NCBI GenBank assembly: GCA_946411565.1
Contig: CAMKEM010000016.1
Location: 1 to 48,014 of the forward strand
DNA from: an uncultured Prevotellaceae bacterium
Lineage (GTDB): Bacteria; Bacteroidota; Bacteroidia; Bacteroidales; Bacteroidaceae
DNA length: 48,014 nt
Direction of reading: 5' to 3'
Positions within the stretch are counted from its first letter, which is position 1; every line of letters starts with the position of its first letter. Below, in pieces: positions 25,797 to 35,440 of this stretch. A program made the translations under genes and the position numbers. Under the pieces are notes generated by a model that had not been told where the DNA came from, ran no database searches, and saw nothing but the letters and a program-made list of their open reading frames with translations.

Positions 25797-28418
25797 TTAC
25801 AGTTCGCAAAGCTCAACAGCCTTATCAAGAGCAGCTGAGATGCCGTCAGGATTCTTACCACCAGCAGTAGCGAAGAATGGCTGACCGCCACCACCACCCT
25901 GAATGAGCTTAGCAGCCTCGCGTACAATCTTACCAGCGTTGAGATTGTGCTCCTTAACCATATCGTCAGAAAGCATAACGGTGATGCTTGGCTTGCCACC
26001 AACCTTTGTACCAAGAGCACAAACAAGTGCCTGTGGCATAGCCTCACGAATCTGGAACACGATATCCTTACATTGCTGAGCATCAGCAGGAACAACAGCC
26101 TTGATGACATTGACACCGTTGACATTCTGTACCTGCTCAAGAAGCTTAGCCTTAATACGAGCAGCAGCCTGTGCCTTCATTGCATCAACTTCCTTCTTAA
26201 GATCCTCGTGCTCGTCAATGAACTTGGCGATAGCACCCTGAAGATCCTTAGCGTTGTTGAACATATTGCTGATTGCCTTTGCTGTATCTTCCATCATATA
26301 GAACATCTCCTCGCATTGCTTGCCTGTAACAGCCTCGATACGACGAATACCAGCAGCTACGCTACTCTCAGAAATGATCTTGAACATACCGATACGGCCT
26401 GTGCTACTTGCGTGAATACCACCGCAGAACTCGCAAGAAGGACCGAAACGTACCACACGAACTTTGTCGCCGTACTTCTCGCCGAAGAGAGCGATAGCAC
26501 CAAGTTTCTTAGCCTCTTCAAGTGGAGTGTCACGATGCTCGTCAAGTGGAATATCCTCACGAATCATTGAGTTAACGATACGTGAAACCTCACGGAGCTG
26601 TTCATCAGTTACCTTCTCGAAATGAGAGAAGTCGAAACGGAGAGTATCAGCGCTTACGAAAGAGCCCTTCTGCTCAACATGATCACCAAGAACCTGCTTC
26701 AGAGCATAGTCGAGAAGGTGGGTAGCTGTGTGGTTAGCAGCACTTGCATTACGAAGATCTGTATCAACGCAAGCCATGAATGGAGCTGTAGGATCCTTTG
26801 GCATCTCCTTCACGATATGCACGCTCTGACCATTCTCACGACGTGTATCGATGATGTTGACTGTCTCGTTCTCAGAAACAAGAACACCCTTGTCACCTAC
26901 CTGACCACCCATCTCACCATAGAATGGAGTAGCAGAGAGTACAATCTCGAAATATGTAGCCTTCTTAACAGTTACCTTACGATAGCGAAGGATCTCACAC
27001 TCATATTCTGTATAGTCATAACCAACAAACTGCTGCTCACCTGGCTTGATCTCAACCCAGTCAGAGTTCTCTACCTGTGCTGCATTACGAGCACGAGCCT
27101 TCTGTGCCTCCATTTCCTCGTTGAACTTAGCTTCATCAACGCTGATGCCCTGCTCACGGCAGATAAGTTCTGTAAGGTCGAGAGGGAAGCCGTATGTGTC
27201 AAACAAACGGAATGCCTGAGTACCATCGAGTACGTTCTTCTTCTCAGCCTTGAGAGCCTCGATAGCATCAGAAAGCATAGAAATACCCTTGTCGAGAGTG
27301 CGAAGGAATGAATCTTCCTCTTCCTTGATTACCTTACCGATAAGCTCGCGCTGTCCTGGGAGCTCAGGATAAGAAGGTCCCATCTCCTGAATAAGAACAG
27401 GGAGGAGCTTGTAAACAAATGCCTCCTTCTGGTCAAGGAATGTATATGCATAGCGAACGGCACGGCGAAGGATACGACGGATAACGTAACCAGCCTTTGC
27501 GTTGCCAGGAAGCTGACCGTCAGCGATAGAGAATGCAACAGCACGGAGGTGGTCAGCGATTACACGCATAGCAACGTCAGTTTCCTCAGCAGCACCATAC
27601 TTCTTGCCAGAGAGACGCTCAATCTCCTTGATGATTGGCTGGAATACGTCTGTATCATAGTTAGAGTGCTTGCCCTGAAGAGCACGAACAAGACGCTCGA
27701 AGCCCATACCAGTATCGATTACGTTCATGCCAAGTGGCTCGAGATGGCCGTCGGCCTTACGCTCGAACTGCATGAATACGATGTTCCATATCTCGATAAC
27801 CTGTGGATCGTCCTTATTAACGAGTTCACGTCCTGGAACCTTTGCCTTCTCCTCTGGAGTACGAGAGTCGAGGTGAATCTCTGAACAAGGACCACAAGGA
27901 CCAGTATCACCCATTTCCCAGAAGTTATCGTGCTTGTTACCATTGATGATGTGGTCAGCAGGAACGTGCTTGAGCCAGTAGCCATAAGCCTCCTCATCGC
28001 GTGCAAGACCTTCGGTGTCGTCACCCTCAAAGATTGTAACGTAGAGGTCAGCAGGATCAAGCTTGAGAACATCAACAAGATACTCCCATGCCATATCGAT
28101 AGCACCTTCCTTGAAGTAGTCACCGAATGACCAGTTGCCGAGCATCTCGAACATTGTGTGGTGATATGTGTCGTGTCCAACCTCCTCGAGGTCGTTGTGC
28201 TTACCACTCACACGGAGACACTTCTGAGAGTCCGCACGGCGGCGTGGCTCTGGGTCGCGTGTACCGAGGATTACATCCTTCCACTGGTTCATACCAGCGT
28301 TGGTAAACATAAGTGTTGGGTCATCTTTAATCACCATTGGTGCGCTTGGCACGATGGCATGTCCTTTCTGTTCGAAGAATTTCTTGAACGAGTCACGGAT
28401 TTCGTTTGCTGTCATCAT
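25797..28418 (-). CDS. alaS: Alanyl-tRNA synthetase
   Basis: This 873-residue class II synthetase charges tRNA-Ala. The catalytic domain has motif 1/2 regions ([32 protein letters not shown]). The editing domain carries the zinc ligands HTATH and CGGIH, which remove mischarged serine and glycine. The C-terminal DHHA1 domain ends in [14 protein letters not shown]. Full length for a bacterial enzyme. Two adjacent ATGs ([11 protein letters not shown]) can serve as start. A consensus promoter lies 70 nt upstream, divergent from the MATE gene. Confidence 0.96.
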   Translation of the reverse strand: MMTANEIRDSFKKFFEQKGHAIVPSAPMVIKDDPTLMFTNAGMNQWKDVILGTRDPEPRRRADSQKCLRVSGKHNDLEEVGHDTYHHTMFEMLGNWSFGDYFKEGAIDMAWEYLVDVLKLDPADLYVTIFEGDDTEGLARDEEAYGYWLKHVPADHIINGNKHDNFWEMGDTGPCGPCSEIHLDSRTPEEKAKVPGRELVNKDDPQVIEIWNIVFMQFERKADGHLEPLGMNVIDTGMGFERLVRALQGKHSNYDTDVFQPIIKEIERLSGKKYGAAEETDVAMRVIADHLRAVAFSIADGQLPGNAKAGYVIRRILRRAVRYAYTFLDQKEAFVYKLLPVLIQEMGPSYPELPGQRELIGKVIKEEEDSFLRTLDKGISMLSDAIEALKAEKKNVLDGTQAFRLFDTYGFPLDLTELICREQGISVDEAKFNEEMEAQKARARNAAQVENSDWVEIKPGEQQFVGYDYTEYECEILRYRKVTVKKATYFEIVLSATPFYGEMGGQVGDKGVLVSENETVNIIDTRRENGQSVHIVKEMPKDPTAPFMACVDTDLRNASAANHTATHLLDYALKQVLGDHVEQKGSFVSADTLRFDFSHFEKVTDEQLREVSRIVNSMIREDIPLDEHRDTPLEEAKKLGAIALFGEKYGDKVRVVRFGPSCEFCGGIHASSTGRIGMFKIISESSVAAGIRRIEAVTGKQCEEMFYMMEDTAKAISNMFNNAKDLQGAIAKFIDEHEDLKKEVDAMKAQAAARIKAKLLEQVQNVNGVNVIKAVVPADAQQCKDIVFQIREAMPQALVCALGTKVGGKPSITVMLSDDMVKEHNLNAGKIVREAAKLIQGGGGGQPFFATAGGKNPDGISAALDKAVELCEL

Positions 28419-28490
28419 TGAAATTTACTATTTAGCTATTTACTATTTTACAATTTAACTGTTTATTTACGATTTTTATTATTTAAGATG

Positions 28491-28521
28491 CAAAATTAGC
28501 AAATATTCTTGACTTAACAAA
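28491..28521 (-). promoter_or_regulatory. Bacteroidetes-type promoter of alaS
   Basis: On the minus strand: TTTG (plus CAAA, 28518-28521), 19-nt spacer, TAATTTTG (plus CAAAATTA, 28491-28498). Exact consensus. Confidence 0.75.
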
Positions 28522-28582
28522 ATAAAATCCCCAATTTCCTAATATTTATAATATTAAAGTTCAATTTTAGATGAAAATATAG

Positions 28583-28590
28583 TAACTTTG
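28583..28590 (+). promoter_or_regulatory. Promoter -7 box of the MATE gene
   Basis: TAACTTTG, 43 nt before the ATG at 28634. The -33 element is weak. The leader contains the direct repeat CACCCAACACC/CACCCAACACC. Confidence 0.55.
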
Positions 28591-28633
28591 CAGCTACAAT
28601 CACCCAACACCTACCACCCAACACCCAGTAAAA

Positions 28634-29938
28634 ATGCATCGCAAAATTATCAATCTTGCTCTTCCCTCTATAGTTTCGAACATCACCGTACCCCTATTGG
28701 GACTTGTAGATACTGCTATCACAGGTCACATGGGAGAGGCTCGCTATATAGGTGCTATTGCCGTTGGATCAATGGTATTCAACATAATGTACTGGCTATT
28801 TGCTTTCCTAAGGATGGGAACTGGTGGAATAACGGCTCAGGCATATGGAAGAAAAGACTTCTGCGAGGCTGATTTGACAGGATTGAGAGCTATAAGCATA
28901 TCAGCACTTATCGGACTGGCTATCATCATTTTGCAATATCCCCTACTCCATCTTGCTATGTGGTTTATTGCACCAGACGAGAATGTCACGCAACTCGTTT
29001 ATTCTTACTGCTATATCTGCATTTGGGGAGCACCAGCAAGCCTCGGACTCTTTGCCTTAAACGGTTGGTTTGTGGGAATGCAGAATACGAAGATTCCGAT
29101 GCTCATTTCCATCACACAGAACGTGGTGAATATACTTGTTTCCTTATTGTTGGTTTATTGCCTTGAAATGAAGATAGAAGGAGTTGCCTTGGGTACTTTG
29201 ATAGCGCAATGGGCAGGTTTCTTTATGGGTGGTTTCTTCTTTATAAAAAAGAGAATGGAGATATACCCAACAGGAAATTCAAGAGTATCATTATCGCACA
29301 TTTTCGAGTCTTCGGCAATGAAGTCTTTCTTCACGGTAAACCGAGACATTTTCCTTCGTACAGTATTCCTTGTTTCTGTAAACCTATATTTTGTAGCAGC
29401 AGGAGCGAAAGGTGGAGATATAATATTGGCAATCAACACTATACTCATGCAATTCTTTATTCTCTACTCATATTTCATGGATGGTTTTGCATACGCAGCA
29501 GAGGCTTTGTGCGGACGTTTCTATGGTGCTGGTGATATGAATTCACTCAAGGAAACCATAAGAAAAGTTTTCTATTGGAGCATAGGTTTGACGGCTATCT
29601 ATTCTATCATTTATGGAGTTGGCGGTCTTGACTTTCTCCGACTTCTAACGGATGAAGAAAATGTAATTGCTGCTTCCGAGGAATATATATTCTGGGCGAT
29701 GCTTATTCCTATAGCAGGAATGGTGGCATTTGTGTGGGATGGCGTGTTTATCGGTATGACTATGACAAGAGGAATGCTATCAGGAACATTCGTTGCAGCA
29801 ATCGTGTTTTTCACCACATATTTCTCTCTCGAAACATCATTACGCAATCACGCCCTGTGGCTCGCCTTTATTCTTTACCTTGTGGCAAGAGGCGTGACAC
29901 AGAGCGTGTATTGGAATTTGAAAAAGATTAAAGGGTAG
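28634..29938 (+). CDS. MATE-family efflux transporter
   Basis: This 434-residue protein has 12 membrane helices in two six-helix halves. The start MHRKIINLALPSIVSNITVPLLGLVDTAITGHMGEARYIGAIAVGSMVFNIMYWLFAFLRMGTGGITAQAYG contains the MATE signature (P-x-I-x-x-N, LVDTAI.G, G.GG..AQ.YG). It is closest in style to DinF-like members. It would export cationic drugs or metabolites in exchange for Na+ or H+. It is a single gene, divergent from alaS and convergent with the response-regulator gene. Confidence 0.9.
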   Translation: MHRKIINLALPSIVSNITVPLLGLVDTAITGHMGEARYIGAIAVGSMVFNIMYWLFAFLRMGTGGITAQAYGRKDFCEADLTGLRAISISALIGLAIIILQYPLLHLAMWFIAPDENVTQLVYSYCYICIWGAPASLGLFALNGWFVGMQNTKIPMLISITQNVVNILVSLLLVYCLEMKIEGVALGTLIAQWAGFFMGGFFFIKKRMEIYPTGNSRVSLSHIFESSAMKSFFTVNRDIFLRTVFLVSVNLYFVAAGAKGGDIILAINTILMQFFILYSYFMDGFAYAAEALCGRFYGAGDMNSLKETIRKVFYWSIGLTAIYSIIYGVGGLDFLRLLTDEENVIAASEEYIFWAMLIPIAGMVAFVWDGVFIGMTMTRGMLSGTFVAAIVFFTTYFSLETSLRNHALWLAFILYLVARGVTQSVYWNLKKIKG

Positions 29939-29939
29939 A

Positions 29940-29987
29940 GAGTAAAGGGTAATGTAGATAGTATTTCTACTATTATTCTCTTTACTC
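29940..29987. terminator. Hairpin between convergent genes
   Basis: GAGTAAAG (29940-29947) pairs with CTTTACTC (29980-29987), and ATAGTA (29958-29963) with TACTAT (29968-29973) around TTTC. Weak and A/T-rich, but placed as expected for a bidirectional terminator. Confidence 0.45.
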
Positions 29988-30015
29988 CTTACACTTTCCA
30001 CTTTACTCTTTATAT

Positions 30016-30714
30016 TTACTCTTCTCCCGGAACAATGAGCTTATAGCCCTTGCCGTGGATGTTTATGATCTCAATCTGCTCATCATCCTTGAGGTGCTTA
30101 CGAAGCTTTGTGATGTAAACATCCATAGAACGAGCGTTGAAGTAGTTATCATCGATCCAGATGGTCTTCAAAGCAAAGTCACGCTGAAGGATCTCATTAG
30201 CATGGCTGCAGAGGAGAGAGAGAAGTTCGTTCTCCTTGGTTGTGAGCTTAACCATCTTATCACCATTGGTAAGAAGCTGCTTCTGTGTATCGAAAACAAA
30301 GCGACCAAGCTGATATACTGTGCTCTCCTTTGTCTTCTTACCACGAACACGACGAAGGATAGCCTCTATACGGAATACAAGCTCTTCCATTGAGAAAGGC
30401 TTTGTGATATAGTCGTCTGCACCAATCTTGAAGCCTTCAAGAATATCCTCCTTCAACTGCTTAGCTGTCAAGAAGATGATAGGTATCTCAAGGTTACTCT
30501 GACGGATATCAGAAGCGAGTGTGAAACCATCCTTCTTAGGCATCATCACGTCAAGGACGCAGATATCAAACTTATCACGCTGGAAAGCGCGGAAACCAGC
30601 CTCACCGTCAGGGCAAAGCTCTGTTGTGAAGCCCTTAGCCTGAAGATACTCACGAAGTAACATACCGAGGTTTTCATCATCCTCGCAAAGCAGAATTTTT
30701 ACATTTTCTTCCAT
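30016..30714 (-). CDS. rprY: OmpR-type response regulator (RprY-like)
   Basis: This 232-residue protein has a receiver domain with acidic pocket EDD (11-13), phosphoacceptor D55 in CVLDVMMPKKDG, and K106-like LTAKQ. A winged-helix OmpR/PhoB effector domain follows (KLTTKENELLSLLCSHANEIL...NYFNARSMDVYITKLRKHLKDD). Sequence and pairing with the histidine kinase gene 80 nt upstream match RprX/RprY of Bacteroides fragilis, a pair described in connection with tetracycline-resistance transfer; the natural signal is not settled. The spacer between the two genes contains four CTAG boxes at 9-bp intervals. Confidence 0.85.
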   Translation of the reverse strand: MEENVKILLCEDDENLGMLLREYLQAKGFTTELCPDGEAGFRAFQRDKFDICVLDVMMPKKDGFTLASDIRQSNLEIPIIFLTAKQLKEDILEGFKIGADDYITKPFSMEELVFRIEAILRRVRGKKTKESTVYQLGRFVFDTQKQLLTNGDKMVKLTTKENELLSLLCSHANEILQRDFALKTIWIDDNYFNARSMDVYITKLRKHLKDDEQIEIINIHGKGYKLIVPGEE

Positions 30715-30758
30715 AGTTGTAATTATTTTTTGTTTCTATTTCTTCTTTTTTATTTTTT

Positions 30759-30789
30759 CTAGATAAGCTAGTTCTTCTAGATATTCTAG
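30759..30789. repeat. Four CTAG boxes at 9-bp spacing
   Basis: CTAG is at 30759, 30768, 30777 and 30786, each 9 bp apart, within the 80-bp gap between the kinase and regulator genes, in an otherwise A/T-only stretch. Alternate units are nearly identical (CTAGATAAG, CTAGTTCTT, CTAGATATT, CTAGTTTTA). Confidence 0.8.
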
Positions 30790-30794
30790 TTTTA

Positions 30795-32348
30795 TTAGCA
30801 CAATGGCAACTTAATGATGAACTTTGTACCCTTGCCAATCTCAGATTCGGCATGGATAGTACCCTTGTGAAGATCTACGATCTGCTTAACGTATGCAAGA
30901 CCAAGACCGAAGCCCTTTACATCATGTCGGTTACCAGTATGAACGCGATAGAACTTCTCAAAGATCTTCTTCAAGTTCTCTTTCTTGATACCAATACCAT
31001 TATCAGCAATAGAGAGATAGACATGAGTTGAGTCGTTCCAAGTACGAACATTCAGATGAATATCCACATCTTCCTTCTTATACTTAACGGCATTGTCCAT
31101 AAGGTTGAACACCACGTTGGTAAGGTGCATCTCATCAACATATACCTTTGAACTTGTTGCAGCCAGACTACTGTCTATCTTACCACCAGAAGCCTCAACC
31201 TTGAGAGTGAAGGTATTGATAACGCCATCCACAAGCTCATTAAGCTCAAGTTCACGTTTCTTGAATGTCACCTTCTTATGATCGAACATCGACATCTGCA
31301 ATACCTTTTCCACCTGGAAGCGCAAACGCTTTGTCTCATCAACGATAACACCAGAGAGATGCGAGAGCATCGTAGGCGACTTGGTGATTGTATCATCCTT
31401 AAGCATCTGAGCAGCAAGTGAGATACTTGAGATTGGAGTCTTAAACTCATGCGTCATGTTATTGATGAAGTCATTACGCATCTCAGAGAATCGCTTCTGA
31501 CGGAATACAACCACAATGGTAAAGATGAATGTCAGAAGAAGCACACCTGTGAAGATAAGCGCAGGTATCATAAACTTCACGCTTGAGAAGATGTAGCTCG
31601 ACATATCAGGAAAGTGGATGCTCACTACACCCATCTTTGACTGAGGGTCGTTGCGGAAAAGTACCTGCGTGTAGGTGTTCTCCTCGCCTTCATCCGTATA
31701 GTCAGGACAACGATAAACCTCTCTACCATCACTTGTCTTTACCGTAAAGTGATACGGAATTGAGATTCCATTATTGAGAAGCTCTGCACGAATATTCTGA
31801 TCAAGCTGCTTGAAGTTGATTCTTTCCTTCAAAGGTTTGTCGGATGCTGTATAGAGAATGCCATATACCACCTCGTCAAGCAAAGCCTTCTGATATACGT
31901 ACCTGTTTCTGATAATCTCCTGCATCGACTTTGCAGCCTCTGATATTGAGTTTTTGTCAGAGTGGAGAATCATCGCCTTTGGCACTTTTGGAGGTCTCAA
32001 GGTTATGGTTTTCAACTCATAGGAAGAGTATATCGTACCATCCTCTCCAGTAACAGCATACTGATGTGACTGCTGTATGCCTGTATTTAGTTTACCTCCG
32101 ACACTCGCAACAGAATCAAGTTTGAAGGCTCGACGCTCGGTAGCGTTGACATCCTTCTCCAGATATCTGAGCGTCTCATGCATCTCCAGATTACGAGACA
32201 CCTGATAAAGAGCACGATTGACAGATTCATCAAACTGCTCTCGCTTCATCTTGGTCATCTCCTCTATATATGAGATCTGCAGGTAGAGAAGTCCTACAAA
32301 CGAGAGTCCCATGACAACGGCTATGAGCCATATAGTTGATTTCTTCAT
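30795..32348 (-). CDS. rprX: Membrane sensor histidine kinase (RprX-like)
   Basis: This 517-residue kinase has TM1 at about 7-27, a periplasmic domain of about 230 residues, TM2 at about 265-290 (FMIPALIFTGVLLLTFIFTIVVVF), the H-box NNMTHEFKTPISSI, N-box NLMDNAVKYK, G1 IADNGIGI and G2 GFGLGLAYVKQI. It would sense an envelope signal and phosphorylate the regulator encoded downstream on the same transcript. No HAMP domain is obvious: the H-box follows shortly after TM2. A -7 box lies 20 nt upstream of the start (plus CAAAATTA at 32368-32375). Confidence 0.88.
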   Translation of the reverse strand: MKKSTIWLIAVVMGLSFVGLLYLQISYIEEMTKMKREQFDESVNRALYQVSRNLEMHETLRYLEKDVNATERRAFKLDSVASVGGKLNTGIQQSHQYAVTGEDGTIYSSYELKTITLRPPKVPKAMILHSDKNSISEAAKSMQEIIRNRYVYQKALLDEVVYGILYTASDKPLKERINFKQLDQNIRAELLNNGISIPYHFTVKTSDGREVYRCPDYTDEGEENTYTQVLFRNDPQSKMGVVSIHFPDMSSYIFSSVKFMIPALIFTGVLLLTFIFTIVVVFRQKRFSEMRNDFINNMTHEFKTPISSISLAAQMLKDDTITKSPTMLSHLSGVIVDETKRLRFQVEKVLQMSMFDHKKVTFKKRELELNELVDGVINTFTLKVEASGGKIDSSLAATSSKVYVDEMHLTNVVFNLMDNAVKYKKEDVDIHLNVRTWNDSTHVYLSIADNGIGIKKENLKKIFEKFYRVHTGNRHDVKGFGLGLAYVKQIVDLHKGTIHAESEIGKGTKFIIKLPLC

Positions 32349-32367
32349 TTATTCCTTTAATTTTTTG

Positions 32368-32375
32368 CAAAATTA
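32368..32375 (-). promoter_or_regulatory. Promoter -7 box of rprXY
   Basis: Minus-strand TAATTTTG, 20 nt before the start codon; a TTTG exists 15 nt upstream, shorter than the usual 19. Confidence 0.5.
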
Positions 32376-32489
32376 TAAAGATTTCCGAAACAAAGGCATA
32401 GAATGTTAAATATTTTCGCCCATTTTTGCCGTTATTAACATAAATATCGTCTTATGTTTAATTATATTACATTATAGTTTTATTATAAA

Positions 32490-32531
32490 AACAATAATAA
32501 AGCCTCCTCATCACAATAAGGACGAGGAGGC
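32490..32531 (-). terminator. Terminator of the SPFH / RHH gene cluster
   Basis: GCCTCCTC (32502-32509) pairs with GAGGAGGC (32524-32531), with two more inner pairs after a mismatch. The minus-strand tail is TTTATTATTGTTTTTATAAT. It lies 90 nt after the RHH gene. Confidence 0.75.
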
Positions 32532-32621
32532 AACACAAACAAAAATTATTTTCAGTTTTTACTTTTCCGTTTTAGGGTGTAAAGTCAACAAAAACACGAG
32601 AATTCTCTGAACTCACGTTAA

Positions 32622-32798
32622 TTATTCTTCCGGCTCTTTCTTTTTCTTCTTTTTCATACGGCCAGACTTCTTCAAGGCCTCAGAGATAATCCACTGAAGC
32701 TGACCATTGGTAGAGCGGAACTCATCAGCCGCCCAAGCCTCAATGGCGTTCATCATCTCCTCATCAAGTCGGAGAATAAAGTTTTTGGTCTTTGCCAT
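32622..32798 (-). CDS. Arc-like ribbon-helix-helix DNA-binding protein
   Basis: This 58-residue protein reads MAKTKNFILRLDEEMMNAIE, then AWAADEFRSTNGQLQWIISE, then a basic tail KKSGRMKKKKKKEPEE. The first strand FILRL and the helix pair with EFRSTNGQ turn are those of the Arc/CopG ribbon-helix-helix fold. Such proteins bind DNA as dimers, one strand pair per half-site. Bacteroidales relatives are often annotated as orphan antitoxins; no toxin is adjacent here. It is the last gene of the minus-strand cluster that begins with the SPFH gene and could repress it, since tandem 11-bp GATATC repeats lie in that cluster's leader. The gene is short but codon use and motif make it convincing. Confidence 0.85.
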   Translation of the reverse strand: MAKTKNFILRLDEEMMNAIEAWAADEFRSTNGQLQWIISEALKKSGRMKKKKKKEPEE

Positions 32799-32832
32799 AC
32801 AAATAATTACGAATTAATAATTTCAAGTCACT

Positions 32833-33129
32833 TCAACTATTCTTTGCCCAAGTATATTGAAGAACAATAATAATGGCAGCAAGAAAAGCCATCACGCCAC
32901 CAATAATCTGGGTAAGCTTCACGTTTTGCAAAAAGATAGGGAATAGAGCAAAAGACGTTGCACCAACAAACATCAAAAGAGCGTGTAACAATCGCACTCG
33001 TTTCACGTTATATCTTTCAGCACCAGGTCTGTTCAGGCACTTAACAAAACGGTCGCCCTTGCCAATAAGAATGACAATTCCAATAACAAGGAACAAGACA
33101 CTAAACACTATCAAAAATCCCATTTCCAT
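32833..33129 (-). CDS. Small membrane protein, DUF3784-like
   Basis: This 98-residue protein has three predicted helices (about 4-24, 48-68, 74-92). The loop GKGDRFVKCLNRPGAERYNVKRVRLL after TM1 matches the DUF3784 pattern G-K-G-D-x-x-x-x-x-N ... Y-[ND]-x-[KR]-[KR]. Function is unknown. The two genes upstream on the same strand encode proteins with the same G-K-x-D / R-x-R-L loop, so this is one of a set of tandem paralogues. Confidence 0.7.
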   Translation of the reverse strand: MEMGFLIVFSVLFLVIGIVILIGKGDRFVKCLNRPGAERYNVKRVRLLHALLMFVGATSFALFPIFLQNVKLTQIIGGVMAFLAAIIIVLQYTWAKNS

Positions 33130-33168
33130 ATTCTATCCAATCTCTAAGAGTTCTACAATATAATCAAG

Positions 33169-33717
33169 CTACTTTTTTCTTGCCCATTTACGCCCGAAGA
33201 TCATCGACAAAAGCCAAACGACAACAAATACAGCAACAATTCCATGTCCCCATGCATTTTTGTCTAACTTTTCATCTATCACATTTGTCCAACAAGCATA
33301 AATAGACAACGCATCAATCATAGCAAGGAGTCTTAGTCTCCACAAATGGTAATCAGCCAATTTATCATCTGATACATAGACATATAAGGAAATCAGCCAA
33401 TCTGCCTTGCCAAAGAGAATCAATACTCCACCCAATAACACAATGGTCGATAAAGTTGTTACTATCGTATCAAAACTAAATAAATTATGACTATTGCAGA
33501 AAAGCAGGACATCATCTGCAAAGAATAATGCAAAAAGCAGAGCGACCGATAAGGTCAAAAGACCAGATCCAAAAGCGAGTCGCAATCTTAATGCCAAAGT
33601 GCCATTCTTCGCAAGACGAGCAAACCCGCCATCAAACTTACCCATAAGCGACAATACGCCAAAAACGAATGCCACAACAAACAGATAACCTATAATGCCC
33701 CTAAACAAAATTGCCAT
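33169..33717 (-). CDS. Membrane protein with two DUF3784-like halves
   Basis: This 182-residue protein has about six helices. The loop signature appears twice: GKFDGGFARLAKNGTLALRLRLAFG (about 26-50) and GKADWLISLYVYVSDDKLADYHLWRLRLL (about 103-131), so it looks like an internal duplication of the neighbouring small protein. It starts 3 nt after the stop codon of the upstream gene. Function is unknown. Confidence 0.65.
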   Translation of the reverse strand: MAILFRGIIGYLFVVAFVFGVLSLMGKFDGGFARLAKNGTLALRLRLAFGSGLLTLSVALLFALFFADDVLLFCNSHNLFSFDTIVTTLSTIVLLGGVLILFGKADWLISLYVYVSDDKLADYHLWRLRLLAMIDALSIYACWTNVIDEKLDKNAWGHGIVAVFVVVWLLSMIFGRKWARKK

Positions 33718-33720
33718 AAA

Positions 33721-33951
33721 CTAAAACGAGCCAAAGAGGAATGCTATAAGCAGAGGAACCAAGATAGAGTCGCAAAGAAAAGAGAATCCTAAAATGCGCC
33801 TACTCCTATTCACATCAACCGGTTTTCCATTCTTGCTACCCAACCTATTAATATAGCCATCGCATTTGCCAAGAAGCAGCAAAATGCCGAGAGTAAACAA
33901 AACCACAAATGTAACAGCTGCTAAACACAGCCCTATGACTGGTATATCCAT
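33721..33951 (-). CDS. Small membrane protein, DUF3784-like
   Basis: This 76-residue protein has two helices around the loop GKCDGYINRLGSKNGKPVDVNRSRRILG, the same signature as in its two neighbours. It is 52 nt downstream of the bacterial-PH gene and 3 nt before the next DUF3784-like gene, so all are likely translated from one mRNA. Function is unknown. Confidence 0.65.
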   Translation of the reverse strand: MDIPVIGLCLAAVTFVVLFTLGILLLLGKCDGYINRLGSKNGKPVDVNRSRRILGFSFLCDSILVPLLIAFLFGSF

Positions 33952-34003
33952 ATTTTACTAAAATGATTAAAAGTACCACTATTTTCCATAACAAAACCAT
34001 GCC

Positions 34004-34408
34004 TTATGCTTTTATTTCCACGTTTTCCTCTCTTCTTTTATTTATCTCGTTGATAAAATCTTCCTTATCACGAGGAGAAACGTAAACCACATCATATTTA
34101 TTATAGTGAATTGCAAGCCTATTGCCCGAAGTCCCAAAAGAACAGAACGAACATTTACTTGGCTCAATTTTCCTAATGCTCTTGATATCCACATCTTTAT
34201 GCATCCAATAATTGATGTATATTTTCAACGTATCTCCATCTATGACATACTTCATATTCATGCTAAAAAGACACATCAACAGAATTCCCGAAAAAGGCAG
34301 AACCACATCCTTGGGAGCAAATATTAGCACCGCTACTAATACCAGAACAAGAACAGCTATCGGTACTAATTGCACCTCGACTCTTGGCTTATAGGTTTTG
34401 GCTTGCAT
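34004..34408 (-). CDS. Membrane protein with bacterial PH-like domain (bPH_4 type)
   Basis: This 134-residue protein has two N-terminal helices (about 14-31, 35-50) and a C-terminal domain YVIDGDTLKIYINYWMHKDVDIKSIRKIEPSK...NRLAIHYNKYDVVYVSPRDKEDFINEINKR, which fits the PF06713 bacterial PH-like domain. The role of this domain is unknown; it may mediate protein contacts at the membrane. It sits between the SPFH gene (39-nt gap) and the DUF3784-like genes. Confidence 0.75.
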   Translation of the reverse strand: MQAKTYKPRVEVQLVPIAVLVLVLVAVLIFAPKDVVLPFSGILLMCLFSMNMKYVIDGDTLKIYINYWMHKDVDIKSIRKIEPSKCSFCSFGTSGNRLAIHYNKYDVVYVSPRDKEDFINEINKRREENVEIKA

Positions 34409-34447
34409 AATATCAATTTTAGAATTTACTCACAAACGAATACACTA

Positions 34448-35410
34448 TTAATGATTAAGAGTACCGCTATTTATAACTGGTTGAGCAGGTTCATCAGCAC
34501 AAAGCACAACAAGGAGATTGCTAACCATAGCTGCCTTCTTTTCCTCGTCAAGATCCACGATGTCCTCATCTGCAAGTTTGTCAAGAGCGAGTTTAACCAT
34601 ACTAACAGCACCATCAACAATCTTCTCACGAGCGGTAATGATAGCAGCAGCCTGCTGACGACGAAGCATCACAGCAGCAATTTCTGGAGCGTATGCAAGA
34701 TAGTTAATACGAGCCTCAATCACCTCAAGACCAGCCATTTGAAGTCTTTCGTTGAGTTTCGCTGTAAGAACCTCGTTAACCTCGTTGCTACCATCACGAA
34801 GAGTAATCTCCTTAGAATTCGGATTCTCATCATCATAGGCATACATTCCTGCAACCTCACGAAGGGCAGAATCACTCTGAACAGCCACAAAATGCTCAAA
34901 CTTAGCCATACGAGCACCTGCCGCATTACCCACCTGAGCATTTGCAGAAACATCAGTATCAATATCAAAAATAGCCTTATAGGTATCCTTGAGTCGCCAA
35001 ACGAGAACAAGTCCGATAAGGACAGGATTACCAGCCTTGTCGTTCACCTTGATAGGATCGGCATTAAGGTTGCGAGCACGAAGGCTTACATTCTTTGCCG
35101 ACATGAAAGGATTTATCCAGTAGAAACCCGTCTTGCGGAAAGTTCCGACATACCTGCCGAAGAACGTCATAACCTTTGCCTCATTAGGTTCAAGCATAGT
35201 GAAGCCACAAGAGCAGAGAATAGCAAATATCACAAGTACGACGAAAGTAACAAACCAACTCGCACAAGAGCGCTCTGCATCAGCAGCAATAATGCCTGAC
35301 ACCAAACTAAAAATCGCACATCCCCAGAGGATTAATGCAATAGCACACATCAAAAATCCGTTGAGCGAGCCACCAAAGAACTCAAACTCTTTTGTCTTGT
35401 TTTCTTCCAT
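34448..35410 (-). CDS. SPFH/band-7 domain membrane protein
   Basis: This 320-residue protein has two N-terminal membrane segments (about 18-42 and 52-72) and an SPFH domain at about 75-260: MLEPNEAKVMTFFGRYVGTFRKTGFYWINPF, then VLIGLVLVWRLKDTYKAIFDI and the helical LNERLQMAGLEVIEARINYLAYAPEIAAVMLRRQQAAAI. SPFH proteins oligomerise into rings or cages at lipid microdomains and often govern membrane proteases or membrane stress tolerance. It leads a minus-strand cluster with a PH-like, three DUF3784-like and an Arc-like protein. The promoter is 55 nt upstream of the start, and the leader contains a tandem 11-bp repeat. Confidence 0.88.
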   Translation of the reverse strand: MEENKTKEFEFFGGSLNGFLMCAIALILWGCAIFSLVSGIIAADAERSCASWFVTFVVLVIFAILCSCGFTMLEPNEAKVMTFFGRYVGTFRKTGFYWINPFMSAKNVSLRARNLNADPIKVNDKAGNPVLIGLVLVWRLKDTYKAIFDIDTDVSANAQVGNAAGARMAKFEHFVAVQSDSALREVAGMYAYDDENPNSKEITLRDGSNEVNEVLTAKLNERLQMAGLEVIEARINYLAYAPEIAAVMLRRQQAAAIITAREKIVDGAVSMVKLALDKLADEDIVDLDEEKKAAMVSNLLVVLCADEPAQPVINSGTLNH

Positions 35411-35440
35411 AATAGTAATCTATTTTTATAGTTGTATTAT

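Noticed and set aside
32622..32798. Antitoxin of a toxin-antitoxin pair
   Set aside because: No toxin-like gene overlaps or adjoins it; its neighbours are membrane proteins on the same strand.
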